A stretch of DNA of 6,316 nucleotides from DATJJW01 sp035491935 (GCA_035491935.1 DATJJW010000275.1:1-6316), one strand, 5' to 3'; positions 1-6,242 are shown, counted from the stretch's first letter. Notes: generated from the sequence alone by a model not told the origin. Program-made: numbers and translations.

Positions 1-1348
1 GCGCCGTATCCCGCAGCCCGTTGGTGCTCATCGAGATGAACCATTGCGGCGTGTTGCGGAAGATCAATGGCGCCTTCGACCGCCAGGAATGCGGATAGGA
101 ATGCAGCACCGTGCTCTGTGCCAGCAAGGCCCCGGCATCGATCAGCGCCTGGATGACGCGGGGGTTGGCGTCCCCGGGCTTGCCATAGGGGGTATAGACG
201 CGGGCACCGGCGAAGAGCGGTACATGAGCGTAGTAGCTGCCATCGGCATCGACCGTCTGCGGCACCTCGATGCCATAGGCCGTGCCCAGTTCCCAGTCGT
301 CCTCGCCATGGCCGGGGGCCGTGTGGACGAGGCCGGTACCGGCCTCGGTCGTGACATGGGCGCCGGGCAGCAGCGGCACGTTGAAGTCATAGCCCTGGCC
401 GTGAAAGGGATGATAAGCCACGGCGCCGGCAAGCTCGGTGCCCTTGAGGCTGGCCGCCTTCGTCCAGGCCTGGATGCCGGTCGAGGCCGCTACGCTCTCG
501 GCCAAGGCTTCCGCGACCAGGATCTTCTCGCCGGGCTTGGCGAGGCTGCCTTCGCCAACCTGCGTCACCTGCATCACGACGTAATCGATCTCCGGGCCAT
601 AGGCGATGGCGCGGTTGCCGGGCATGGTCCAGGGCGTGGTCGTCCAGATCACCGCCGAGACGCCGGCAAGCGCGGCCGCGCCCTTGTGGATCGGGAAGCG
701 CACGAAGATCGTCGGTGAGGTGTGGTCGTGATACTCGACCTCCGCCTCGGCCAGCGCGGTCTTCTCGACCACCGACCACATGACAGGCTTGGCGCCGCGG
801 TAGAGGCCGCCATTCATGACGAACTTACCGATCTCGCGCGCGATCTGCGCCTCGGCCTTGAAATCCATGGTCTCGTAGGGATGGTCCCAGTCGCCGATGC
901 CGCCCAGGCGCTTGAACTCGGCGCGCTGGATGTCGATCCATTCGGCGGCAAAGGCCCGGCATTCCTGGCGAAACTCGACGATCGGCACCTCGTCCTTGTT
1001 CTTCTTCTCCGCCCGGTATTTTTCCTCGATCTTCCATTCGATCGGCAGGCCGTGGCAATCCCAGCCCGGCACATAGACGGCGTTCTTGCCCGACATCTGC
1101 TGCGAGCGCACGACCAGATCCTTGAGGATCTTGTTCAGCGCGTGGCCGATATGGAGATGGCCATTCGCATAAGGCGGGCCGTCATGCAGGATGAACTTCT
1201 CCCGCCCTTCCGACTGCTTGCGCATACGGCCATAGAGATCGATCGCCTGCCAGCGCGCCAGAAGGTCGGGTTCGCGCTTCGGCAATTCCGCTTTCATCGG
1301 AAAGCCGGTCTGCGGCAGGAACACGGTGGCGCGATAATCGACGGACAT
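1..1348 (-). CDS. ileS: Isoleucyl-tRNA synthetase, N-terminal half (cut by window edge)
   Basis: This cytoplasmic enzyme charges tRNA-Ile with isoleucine using ATP and edits mischarged valine. About 449 residues lie in the window, roughly half of a usual bacterial IleS of about 930-960; the rest lies beyond position 1. The protein begins MSVDYRATVFLPQTGFPMKA. The class I signature PPYANGHLHIGHAL is at residues 58-71, with HIGH at 66-69, followed by YVPGWDCHGLPIE. The CP1 editing domain shows TTTPWTMPGN and TGLVHTAPGHGEDD (about 335-348), the latter including the conserved His and Asp of the editing pocket. The KMSKS loop and the C-terminal zinc site would lie outside the window. The ATG at 1348 was chosen because the protein start matches the family; no strong Shine-Dalgarno precedes it (CAGAGCG only). 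A terminator separates it from the upstream lipoprotein gene, so it probably has its own promoter. Confidence 0.97.
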   Translation of the reverse strand, partial: MSVDYRATVFLPQTGFPMKAELPKREPDLLARWQAIDLYGRMRKQSEGREKFILHDGPPYANGHLHIGHALNKILKDLVVRSQQMSGKNAVYVPGWDCHGLPIEWKIEEKYRAEKKNKDEVPIVEFRQECRAFAAEWIDIQRAEFKRLGGIGDWDHPYETMDFKAEAQIAREIGKFVMNGGLYRGAKPVMWSVVEKTALAEAEVEYHDHTSPTIFVRFPIHKGAAALAGVSAVIWTTTPWTMPGNRAIAYGPEIDYVVMQVTQVGEGSLAKPGEKILVAEALAESVAASTGIQAWTKAASLKGTELAGAVAYHPFHGQGYDFNVPLLPGAHVTTEAGTGLVHTAPGHGEDDWELGTAYGIEVPQTVDADGSYYAHVPLFAGARVYTPYGKPGDANPRVIQALIDAGALLAQSTVLHSYPHSWRSKAPLIFRNTPQWFISMSTNGLRDTA

Positions 1349-1385
1349 GGGACGCTCTGGCAGACGCTGAAAGATCAAGGGCCGG

Positions 1386-1415
1386 ACCATAGGAGAGCCC
1401 AAGCCGTTCCGTCAA
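1386..1415 (-). promoter_or_regulatory. Predicted ileS promoter
   Basis: On the minus strand, TTGACG (1415-1410) and TATGGT (1391-1386) are separated by 18 nt, a good match to a sigma70-type promoter. Transcription would start near 1379 and give a leader of about 30 nt before the ileS ATG. The site lies just downstream of the lipoprotein terminator, where ileS needs its own promoter. The leader is too short for a T-box. The call rests on consensus matching only. Confidence 0.5.
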
Positions 1416-1464
1416 TCGAGCCGGCCGCAGGAGAGCCCTGTTCCAGACGCTAAAGGGGGGCGCG

Positions 1465-1497
1465 AAAAAGGCCGGCAGCCCTGAGGATGCCGGCCTC
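1465..1497 (-). terminator. Rho-independent terminator of the lipoprotein gene
   Basis: Read on the minus strand, GGCCGGCA (1495-1488) pairs perfectly with TGCCGGCC (1477-1470) across a 10-nt loop and is followed at once by TTTTT (1469-1465). A flanking A-T pair extends the stem to 9 bp. The stem is GC-rich with a U-tract. It lies 28 nt after the lipoprotein stop codon and before the ileS promoter, so it insulates the two genes. Confidence 0.85.
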
Positions 1498-1524
1498 CCG
1501 TGTCGCCTGAAGAGGCGAAGCCGC

Positions 1525-1758
1525 TCAGTAGTTGCCCTCAGCCTTCTCGTGCTGATCGTAGACATAGCCACCGACCGCACCCGCCGCGGCGCCGGCGCCG
1601 GCGCCAAGCAACGGGTTGCCGCCGATGGCGCCCAGCGCTGCACCGCCGGCCGTGCCGATGGCGGCACCGGAAAGCGTGCGCTGCTGGGTATTACTCATGT
1701 TCGAGCAGCCAGCCAAAAGAGCGGTGGCCGCAACCGCTGTGATAATTGTACCTTTCAT
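1525..1758 (-). CDS. Small glycine-zipper lipoprotein
   Basis: This 77-residue protein has a lipoprotein signal peptide: MKGT, a hydrophobic stretch, then the lipobox LLAGC with the lipidated Cys at 18. Ser at +2 argues against inner-membrane retention, so an outer-membrane lipoprotein is likely. The mature part is nearly all glycine zipper, with Gly at 31, 35, 39, 43 and 47 and then at 52, 56, 60 and 64. These are two GxxxG runs joined by an N-P-L-L turn, consistent with two packed helices. It ends GGYVYDQHEKAEGNY. This resembles the glycine-zipper 2TM families, which include the Rickettsia 17-kDa antigen. Family members are linked to envelope integrity, but the exact role here is unknown. 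The Shine-Dalgarno sequence is weak (AGCGAG). It is probably monocistronic: it is closed by the terminator at 1465-1497 and lies 146 nt after thiE. I saw no convincing promoter in that gap. Confidence 0.88.
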   Translation of the reverse strand: MKGTIITAVAATALLAGCSNMSNTQQRTLSGAAIGTAGGAALGAIGGNPLLGAGAGAAAGAVGGYVYDQHEKAEGNY

Positions 1759-1904
1759 GATCTATCTCGCTTCTGTGTTGTTGCGACACGAAATCACGAC
1801 GTATTTCGCAATCCCAACACCTCAGCTGCGTATCCGGTTGCCGCTTCGCCCCGCTCATGGCGCGTTGCAAGCTTTGACCCTTGTCGACTGTCTGCACTGT
1901 CGGT

Positions 1905-2540
1905 TCAGCGATACCAGCCGGCGCGCAACAGTGCCTGGGCCGATGCCATCGGGTCGGGGGCGCGCATGATTTCGCCCATGACCGCCACCCCGGCGGCGCC
2001 GGCATCGAGACAGGCATCGAGGTTGCTGAGAGCGATGCCGCCCAGCGCCAGGACCGGGCAGGGAATGGCCGCGGCGGCCTTTTGCAGCCCCTCCAGCCCC
2101 AGCGCGGGACCGTATCCGGGTTTGCTGGCGCTTTCGAAGACCGGGCTCAAGGTGACGTAATCGGCGCCGTGCAAGGCCGCCATCCTTCCTTGCGCCAAGT
2201 CATGGGCCGAGACGCCGATGAGTGCTGCCTCGCCCAGCCTGGCCCGCGCCACGGCGGGATCGCCGCCTTCCGGCAGATGCAGCCCCAGCTCCAGTGCCTC
2301 TGCGGCATCGATGTCGTCATGGACGGAGAGCGTCGTGTTGGTCAGTGCCGCCAGCGCCTTGAGACGCTTGAGCAGGGTGAGGCGATGGCCGGGGCGCAGG
2401 TCCTTTTCGCGCAAGGATACCCAGCGCACGCCGCCGGCGATGGCGCCGGATATTTGCGCCAGCAGTGCTTCGTCCGACCTGCTCCCCGCCTGCCGCCGGT
2501 CGGTGATGAGCAGGAACGGCGGATGGGGCAGGGCGGACAT
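1905..2540 (-). CDS. thiE: Thiamine-phosphate synthase (ThiE/TenI fold)
   Basis: This protein is 211 residues long, the usual ThiE size. The enzyme joins HMP pyrophosphate to thiazole phosphate carboxylate, giving thiamine phosphate, pyrophosphate and CO2. TIM-barrel motifs appear in family order: FLLITDRR (9-16), WVSLREKD (40-47, the R and K that bind pyrophosphate in known ThiE), VHDD (73-76), GLHLPEGGD (86-94), GVSAHD (109-114), SPVFESASKPGYGPALG (132-148) and LALGGI (164-169). Two spots deviate from the canonical form: the usual N-D is H-D at 74-75, and the HLGQxD segment reads HLPEGGD. Some TenI-type proteins share this fold, so a TenI-like role is possible. The operon context and the lack of another ThiE nearby favour synthase. 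A strong GGGGAGG (2555-2549) that begins on the last base of the thiG stop codon lies 8 nt before the ATG and fixes the start. It is the last gene of the operon, 14 nt after thiG. Confidence 0.88.
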   Translation of the reverse strand: MSALPHPPFLLITDRRQAGSRSDEALLAQISGAIAGGVRWVSLREKDLRPGHRLTLLKRLKALAALTNTTLSVHDDIDAAEALELGLHLPEGGDPAVARARLGEAALIGVSAHDLAQGRMAALHGADYVTLSPVFESASKPGYGPALGLEGLQKAAAAIPCPVLALGGIALSNLDACLDAGAAGVAVMGEIMRAPDPMASAQALLRAGWYR

Positions 2541-2554
2541 GGCGGTAGCCTCCC

Positions 2555-3325
2555 CTACGAGCCGATCAGTCCCAATTGCGGGCTGGACGGGTCGGCATGG
2601 CTGCGCTTGGGAATGCGGCCGGCGCCATGGGCGAGCCGCCCGGCTTCGACCGCGGCCTTCATGGCGGCGGCCATGCGGCGCGGGTCGCGTGCCTTGGCGA
2701 CGGCGGTGTTGAGCAGCACGGCCGAGCAGCCCAGCTCCATGGCCAGCGCCGCGTCGGAAGCGGTACCGATGCCGGCATCCAGGATCACCGGCACGGCCAA
2801 GCGGTTGCAGATGAGCTCGATGGCGAAGGGATTGGCGATGCCCCGGCCGGAGCCGATCGGCGAGCCCAGCGGCATGACGGCCGCTGCCCCGGCATCGGCG
2901 AGCTTCAGGCAGGTGACCAGATCGTCATTGCAATAGGGCAGGACGGTGAAGCCTGCCTTGACCAGCTCGTTGGTGCCCTGGATCAGCTGCTCGACATCGG
3001 GATAGAGCGTCTCGCGGTCGCCGATGATCTCCAGTTTGATCCAATTGGTGTCCAGCGCCTCGCGGGCGAGCTCGGCCGTCAGCAGCGCATCCTTGACCGT
3101 GGCGCAGCCGGCCGTGTTGGGCAACAGGCGATAGCGCCCGTCCAGCACATCGATCAGGCTCTCGCCATAGGAATCGAGGCTGATGCGGCGGATGGAGGCG
3201 GTGACGATCTCCGCCCCGCTCGCCTCGATCGAATCCAGCATGGTTTGCTGATTGGGATATCCGGCGGTGCCGATCAGCAGGCGGGAAGTCAGGCTGACGC
3301 CGCCCAGGATGAATGAATCACTCAT
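2555..3325 (-). CDS. thiG: Thiazole synthase ThiG
   Basis: This 256-residue protein has the normal family length. It condenses deoxyxylulose 5-phosphate, dehydroglycine and the ThiS thiocarboxylate into the thiazole phosphate moiety in the cytoplasm. Family landmarks are visible: SRLLIGT (14-20), GAEIVTASIRR (37-47), LPNTAGC (68-74), NWIKLEIIGD (94-103) with Lys97 matching the Schiff-base lysine, VLPYCNDD (128-135), VMPLGSPIGSG (150-160, phosphate loop), VPVILDAGIGTASDAA (178-193) and AGRIP (235-239). The common GTGKY is GTAGY here. The reading frame stays open upstream to 3616, but that part overlaps thiS. The ATG at 3325 is chosen because the protein starts like the family and has a good Shine-Dalgarno 7 nt upstream. 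It begins 11 nt after the thiS stop codon, as expected for two partners that form one complex. Confidence 0.96.
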   Translation of the reverse strand: MSDSFILGGVSLTSRLLIGTAGYPNQQTMLDSIEASGAEIVTASIRRISLDSYGESLIDVLDGRYRLLPNTAGCATVKDALLTAELAREALDTNWIKLEIIGDRETLYPDVEQLIQGTNELVKAGFTVLPYCNDDLVTCLKLADAGAAAVMPLGSPIGSGRGIANPFAIELICNRLAVPVILDAGIGTASDAALAMELGCSAVLLNTAVAKARDPRRMAAAMKAAVEAGRLAHGAGRIPKRSHADPSSPQLGLIGS

Positions 3326-3332
3326 AGACAAA

Positions 3333-3338
3333 CCTCTT
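3333..3338 (-). promoter_or_regulatory. thiG ribosome binding site overlapping the thiS stop
   Basis: On the minus strand AAGAGG (3338-3333) lies 7 nt before the ATG at 3325, and its two A bases belong to the thiS TAA stop (3339-3337). This decides the thiG start against the longer open frame. It also suggests that ribosomes ending thiS re-initiate on thiG, which would keep the two partner proteins in proportion. Confidence 0.75.
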
Positions 3339-3561
3339 AGCCGCCCTGAAACGGCTTGACGATTTCGATGGCGTCGCCAGGCGACAGAGCCGTGTCGGCC
3401 CATGCCGCCCGGCGCACCACCTGGCCATTGACGGCGACGGCGATGAAGCGGGCGGCGGGATCGACGCCCTGGCGGCGCAGAAGCTCCGCCACCGTCTCGC
3501 CGGGTTCCGGCGTCAGCTTGCCGTTGATATTGATTCCGTTGGTTCCGGTTGCCGTATTCAT
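3337..3561 (-). CDS. thiS: Sulfur carrier protein ThiS
   Basis: This 74-residue ubiquitin-like protein is the sulfur donor for thiazole formation. Its C-terminal glycine is adenylated and converted to a thiocarboxylate, then used by ThiG. The sequence shows the ININGK start strand, GETVAELL helix, VAVNGQVV strand and LSPGDAIEIVKPFQGG end, finishing in the required Gly-Gly (73-74). The frame is open upstream to 3786, but that part is antisense-like sequence within thiO. The ATG at 3561 gives the normal family length and overlaps the thiO stop as ATGA, which implies translational coupling. The activating enzyme ThiF is not in the window. The stop codon is TAA at 3337-3339. Confidence 0.95.
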   Translation of the reverse strand: MNTATGTNGININGKLTPEPGETVAELLRRQGVDPAARFIAVAVNGQVVRRAAWADTALSPGDAIEIVKPFQGG

Positions 3562-4754
3562 GATGCGGCGCTTTCCCTGGTCTTTCTCTTGAAGCGATCG
3601 AGGCCGAAACCCGCAATCGTGTCCGATATCCGTCCGGTCAGGATATAGTCGGAGACGGCATCCGCCGTCACTGGCGTCAGCAGGATGCCGTTGCGATGAT
3701 GGCCGGTGGCCAGCACCAGCCGGTCGACGGGGCTGGGGCCCAGGATCGGCGCATCGTCGCGCGAGCCGGGGCGGAAACCCACCCATTGCTCGATCACCGG
3801 CAATTCCTCGATGCCGGGCAGCACGCGCCAGGCGCCGTCGAGCAGCGCCAGCATGCCGCCGGCGGTGATCGTCGTGTCGAAGCCCCGTTCCTCGGTGGTG
3901 GCGCCGATGACCAGGCGTCCGTCGAGGCGCGGCACCAGATAGGCCTTGGGCGCCCAGACGACATGGCGGATGAGTGGGCTGGCGGCATCCATGCCCAGCG
4001 CGATCAGCTGGCCCTTGACCGGCCGCACCGGCGGCTTGGCCTCGACCGGCAGGCCCGGAATGCCGCGCGACCAGGCGCCGGCCGCCAGCACGACGATATC
4101 GGCGTCGCGCCGCCTGCCGTCCACGACCAGGCCACGGGCGGTGTGGCCGTCGATGTCGATGCTATCGACGCTGGTATTCTCGTGCAGCCTGCCGCCGGCG
4201 CGGTCGAAGGCCTCGATGAGCGCCGGCGCCACCAGGCGGTTGTCGACCTGATGGTCGGCGGGGCTGTAGCAGGCGGCGGCGAGCCGGGGATGCAGCATCG
4301 GCTCGCGGCGCAGCGCCTCGGCCGCGTTCAGCCATTCGATGGGCAGGCCCAGGCGCCTGTAGAGGTCGTATGTGAAGCGCAGCTGCTCGGCATCGTCGCG
4401 GTTGGGCGCGACGACCAGCGTACCCTCGCCGCGATATCCCACGCTCATGCCGGAGGCGGCTTCGAGGTCGCGGGCGAATTCGGGCCACAGTTCCTGGCTG
4501 GCGCGTGTCAGCGGCAGCAGCGCCTCCTCGCTGGGCTCGACCTCGACGCAGGCCGCCAGCATGCCGGCCGCCGCGTGGGTCGCGCCGTTTCCTGCCCGAC
4601 CCTTCTCGTAGATGTCGACTGCGCAGCCGGCAGAGGCCAGGCGCCAGCCGATGGCGAGGCCGATGATGCCGCCGCCGATGATGGCGACGGTGGGCTTGGC
4701 GCCAGCCGATGGTGATGTCGGGGACGCAGAGGAATTCGAATTGAACGCAGCCAT
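3558..4754 (-). CDS. thiO: FAD-dependent glycine oxidase ThiO
   Basis: This 398-residue flavoenzyme of the DAO family oxidises glycine with O2 to dehydroglycine (iminoacetate) and H2O2, supplying the C-N unit for ThiG in aerobes. The FAD Rossmann motif is VAIIGGGIIGLAIG at residues 23-36, with the ribose-binding acid at the end of VDIYEK (Glu50). THAAAGML (59-66) is the family's FAD-proximal motif. Near the C-terminus, LATGHHRNGILLTP (about 348-361) matches the ThiO substrate-binding segment, whose Arg binds the glycine carboxylate. Residues 1-20 form a Ser/Ala/Pro/Asn-rich extension before the first strand. It looks disordered and not like a signal peptide. The ATG at 4754 is supported by AAGGGAG 5 nt upstream, and no other start fits the N-terminus. 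It is the first gene of the thi operon and overlaps thiS by 4 nt. Confidence 0.95.
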   Translation of the reverse strand: MAAFNSNSSASPTSPSAGAKPTVAIIGGGIIGLAIGWRLASAGCAVDIYEKGRAGNGATHAAAGMLAACVEVEPSEEALLPLTRASQELWPEFARDLEAASGMSVGYRGEGTLVVAPNRDDAEQLRFTYDLYRRLGLPIEWLNAAEALRREPMLHPRLAAACYSPADHQVDNRLVAPALIEAFDRAGGRLHENTSVDSIDIDGHTARGLVVDGRRRDADIVVLAAGAWSRGIPGLPVEAKPPVRPVKGQLIALGMDAASPLIRHVVWAPKAYLVPRLDGRLVIGATTEERGFDTTITAGGMLALLDGAWRVLPGIEELPVIEQWVGFRPGSRDDAPILGPSPVDRLVLATGHHRNGILLTPVTADAVSDYILTGRISDTIAGFGLDRFKRKTRESAAS

Positions 4755-4757
4755 TCA

Positions 4758-4840
4758 GGCTCCCTTCGCTGGCATGACCCAGGCAGGTTCGATGGGTATG
4801 ATCTCAGCCGGTGCGGGTCATCCGCGCCGGCACCCCAGCC
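4758..4840 (-). promoter_or_regulatory. TPP riboswitch (THI element) of the thi operon
   Basis: Read on the minus strand, all conserved parts of the TPP aptamer occur in order: GGGGTGCC (4836-4829), a P3 stem GCCGG/CCGGC with its loop, GGCTGAGA (4809-4802), ATACCC (4799-4794), GAACCTG (4790-4784), ATGCCAGCG (4776-4768) and AAGGGAG (4766-4760). P1 can form from GGCT (4840-4837) and AGCC (4761-4758). The CTGAGA and ATACCC bulge contacts the HMP part and the GCGAAGGGA side the pyrophosphate, by knowledge of the family. Only 3 nt separate P1 from the thiO ATG and there is no room for a terminator. Control is therefore probably at translation, with TPP binding shutting off thiO and, through coupling, thiS and thiG. 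Confidence 0.96.
4760..4766 (-). promoter_or_regulatory. thiO Shine-Dalgarno embedded in the TPP aptamer
   Basis: AAGGGAG (4766-4760) is the conserved 3' end of the aptamer and also the only plausible ribosome binding site for thiO, 5 nt before its ATG. Ligand-stabilised P1 and adjoining contacts would hide it directly, with no separate expression platform. The overlap is seen in the sequence; the mechanism is inferred. Confidence 0.8.
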
Positions 4841-4856
4841 GATACGTCGTCACATT

Positions 4857-4865
4857 AGCATAACA
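4857..4865 (-). promoter_or_regulatory. Predicted extended -10 promoter of the thi operon
   Basis: On the minus strand TGTTATGCT (4865-4857) is an extended -10 element (TGnTATGCT), about 17 nt upstream of the first aptamer base. Transcription from about 4850 would begin just before the riboswitch, as expected. No good -35 lies at the right distance; TTGATG upstream is too close. This is a consensus call only. Confidence 0.4.
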
Positions 4866-4923
4866 AGGAGCGACATCAAGACCGGCGGGCGTTTCCCGTC
4901 ACGATGATGTCATCACGAACCCG

Positions 4924-4952
4924 TTCTCTGGTCGGTCCAATTACTTTATGAT
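4924..4952 (+). promoter_or_regulatory. Predicted promoter of the 401-residue protein gene
   Basis: TATGAT (4947-4952) matches the -10 consensus at five of six bases. TTCTCT (4924-4929), a poor -35, sits 17 nt upstream. The start site would be near 4959, leaving a leader of about 33 nt. The segment is visibly richer in A and T than the flanking genes. It is divergent from the thi promoter. Confidence 0.4.
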
Positions 4953-4991
4953 ATCGACCCTTTCGTCCTTTTACTCTCCGGCGGTACCTCT

Positions 4992-6197
4992 ATGGCCAAG
5001 AAAGCGACTTTCGTTGAAAACGACATCTGGCCTGTGATGGCAAAAGCGGTCAAACCGGAGATCATCGACGCCAAGAGTTTCAAGGTCGTCCTCGGCATGG
5101 AGTGCAAGGATGACAAGGTCTATCAGCAGATCGACGACGATCCGCTGCTGCTCGCACAGCTGACCAGCATCGCCAGCGAGGTCTACAAGGATATCGTCGA
5201 TGGGATGATCGATTCCTTGGAGGATGCCGAGCGCAAATGCGTCTTCGGGCCGCGCGCCGACTGGGCCAAAAACACCAAGCAACTCGATAACGATTTCGAC
5301 AAGTTGATCGAGGCCTCGCAAAAAATCGTCGAGGTCAAGGCGATCGCCTGCATCGAGAAGCTGAACAAGCTGAAGAAGGACGTGAACATCGACACCGCGA
5401 AGCTGGTCTTCAAGGTGACGACCGCGCTGAGCGGGCTGGCCTTCGCAACCGCCTCGTTGATCACCACGCCCTTCACCTTCGGCGTCGGCGGCGTCATGGG
5501 GCTGATCGGCATGGCGCGCACCATCGCGTCGCTGGCGGCGCTCATCGCCGACCGGGCGAAAGAGATCGAGAAGATGGTCGGCGATGTCCGCAAGGATGCG
5601 ACGGAACTCGCCAAGGAATTCAAGGACAACGAAAAGAAGGCTCGCGCGCTCGACCTCGCGAAGGAGGCGTTCAACGCGGTCGTCTTCCCGGCCGACGTGC
5701 TGAAATCCTCCAAGCAGCTGAAGGGCAAGCTCGATACCATCGAGGTGCGGCTACGCAAGATCGACGTCGAGACCCACAAGCTCGCCAAGGACATCAAGAG
5801 CATGATGAACGCCCTCGACAAGGGCGATGGTGAAATCAAGAAGATGCGGTCGGAGGCGGGCGCCAACCAGAGCCTGGTCAAGCAGCTCGACAAGGCCGAA
5901 AAGAAGATCGACGAGATTGAGAAGAAGCTCAACTTGACCATCGAGAAGGTCATCGACGGTCAGGGCAAGGTCAAGACCTTCGGTGACGAGGTCGATGAGC
6001 TTTCGAAGCTCCTGGAGGAAATCTCGGCCATGAAGAGCAAGGTCGAGAAGGTGGCCGAGATCCTGCTCCGGGCAAGCGCCGATCTGGTCGCCAGCGGGCT
6101 ATCTGCCGATTTCACTGCGGCGGCGGATACCGTCTCCTTCACGATCGACCTCGCCACCGGGCTCAAGGATACGGTCGAGGATTTGAAAGACCTTTGA
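4992..6197 (+). CDS. Unrecognised coiled-coil protein with a hydrophobic hairpin
   Basis: This 401-residue protein matches no family I can name. It is rich in Lys, Glu, Asp and Ala, starts MAKKATFVENDIW, and has no signal peptide or lipobox. The predicted order is: helical N-terminal region (about 1-135); hydrophobic segment 143-187, made of two apolar stretches (about 144-159 and 166-186) around a Thr/Pro/Gly turn, TPFTFGVGGVMG (159-170); then long charged helices with heptad patterning, clearest at 295-320 (L295, L299, A302, I306, I309, L313, I317, V320) and 334-358. A final helix ends TGLKDTVEDLKDL. Long helices around one hydrophobic hairpin recall alpha pore-forming toxins such as ClyA, Hbl/Nhe or XaxA. 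A tape-measure-like or membrane-tethered scaffold is also possible. The ATG at 4992 is the first in frame but lacks a clear Shine-Dalgarno. The third codon position stays GC-rich, so there is no strong sign of foreign origin. It appears to be monocistronic. Confidence 0.85.
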   Translation: MAKKATFVENDIWPVMAKAVKPEIIDAKSFKVVLGMECKDDKVYQQIDDDPLLLAQLTSIASEVYKDIVDGMIDSLEDAERKCVFGPRADWAKNTKQLDNDFDKLIEASQKIVEVKAIACIEKLNKLKKDVNIDTAKLVFKVTTALSGLAFATASLITTPFTFGVGGVMGLIGMARTIASLAALIADRAKEIEKMVGDVRKDATELAKEFKDNEKKARALDLAKEAFNAVVFPADVLKSSKQLKGKLDTIEVRLRKIDVETHKLAKDIKSMMNALDKGDGEIKKMRSEAGANQSLVKQLDKAEKKIDEIEKKLNLTIEKVIDGQGKVKTFGDEVDELSKLLEEISAMKSKVEKVAEILLRASADLVASGLSADFTAAADTVSFTIDLATGLKDTVEDLKDL

Positions 6198-6242
6198 GCC
6201 CTCGGACCTAGAACATCGAACTTTTAATTATGAACCATCTTT

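Noticed and set aside
44..1453. Two long plus-strand open frames (44-718 and 722-1453)
   Set aside because: They are antisense to ileS, whose minus-strand translation carries clear family motifs throughout; their translations are Arg/Gly/Asp-rich shadow sequence.
1349..1464. Possible T-box or other leader control for ileS
   Set aside because: No T-box motif is visible, and the predicted leader of about 30 nt is too short for one.
1881..2936. Plus-strand 351-residue open frame
   Set aside because: It runs across thiE and into thiG on the other strand, both confidently identified; its length reflects high GC content.
3326..3616. N-terminal extension of ThiG up to 3616
   Set aside because: It would cover all of thiS; the ATG at 3325 has a good Shine-Dalgarno and gives the normal ThiG length and start.
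3562..3786. N-terminal extension of ThiS up to 3786
   Set aside because: It lies within the thiO coding region and would double the length of a compact carrier protein; the ATGA overlap at 3558-3561 explains the start.
3696..4715. Plus-strand 339-residue open frame
   Set aside because: It is the shadow of thiO, with no recognisable motif and typical antisense composition.
5183..5953. Minus-strand 256-residue open frame inside the 401-residue gene
   Set aside because: It is a Ser/Leu-rich mirror of Lys/Glu/Asp codons. The plus frame is longer, has high GC at third positions and shows regular heptad structure.
4992..6197. Recent horizontal transfer of the 401-residue gene judged from lower GC
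   Set aside because: The lower GC follows from many Lys, Glu, Asp and Ile codons; third positions remain mostly G or C, and no integrase, tRNA or IS end is present.
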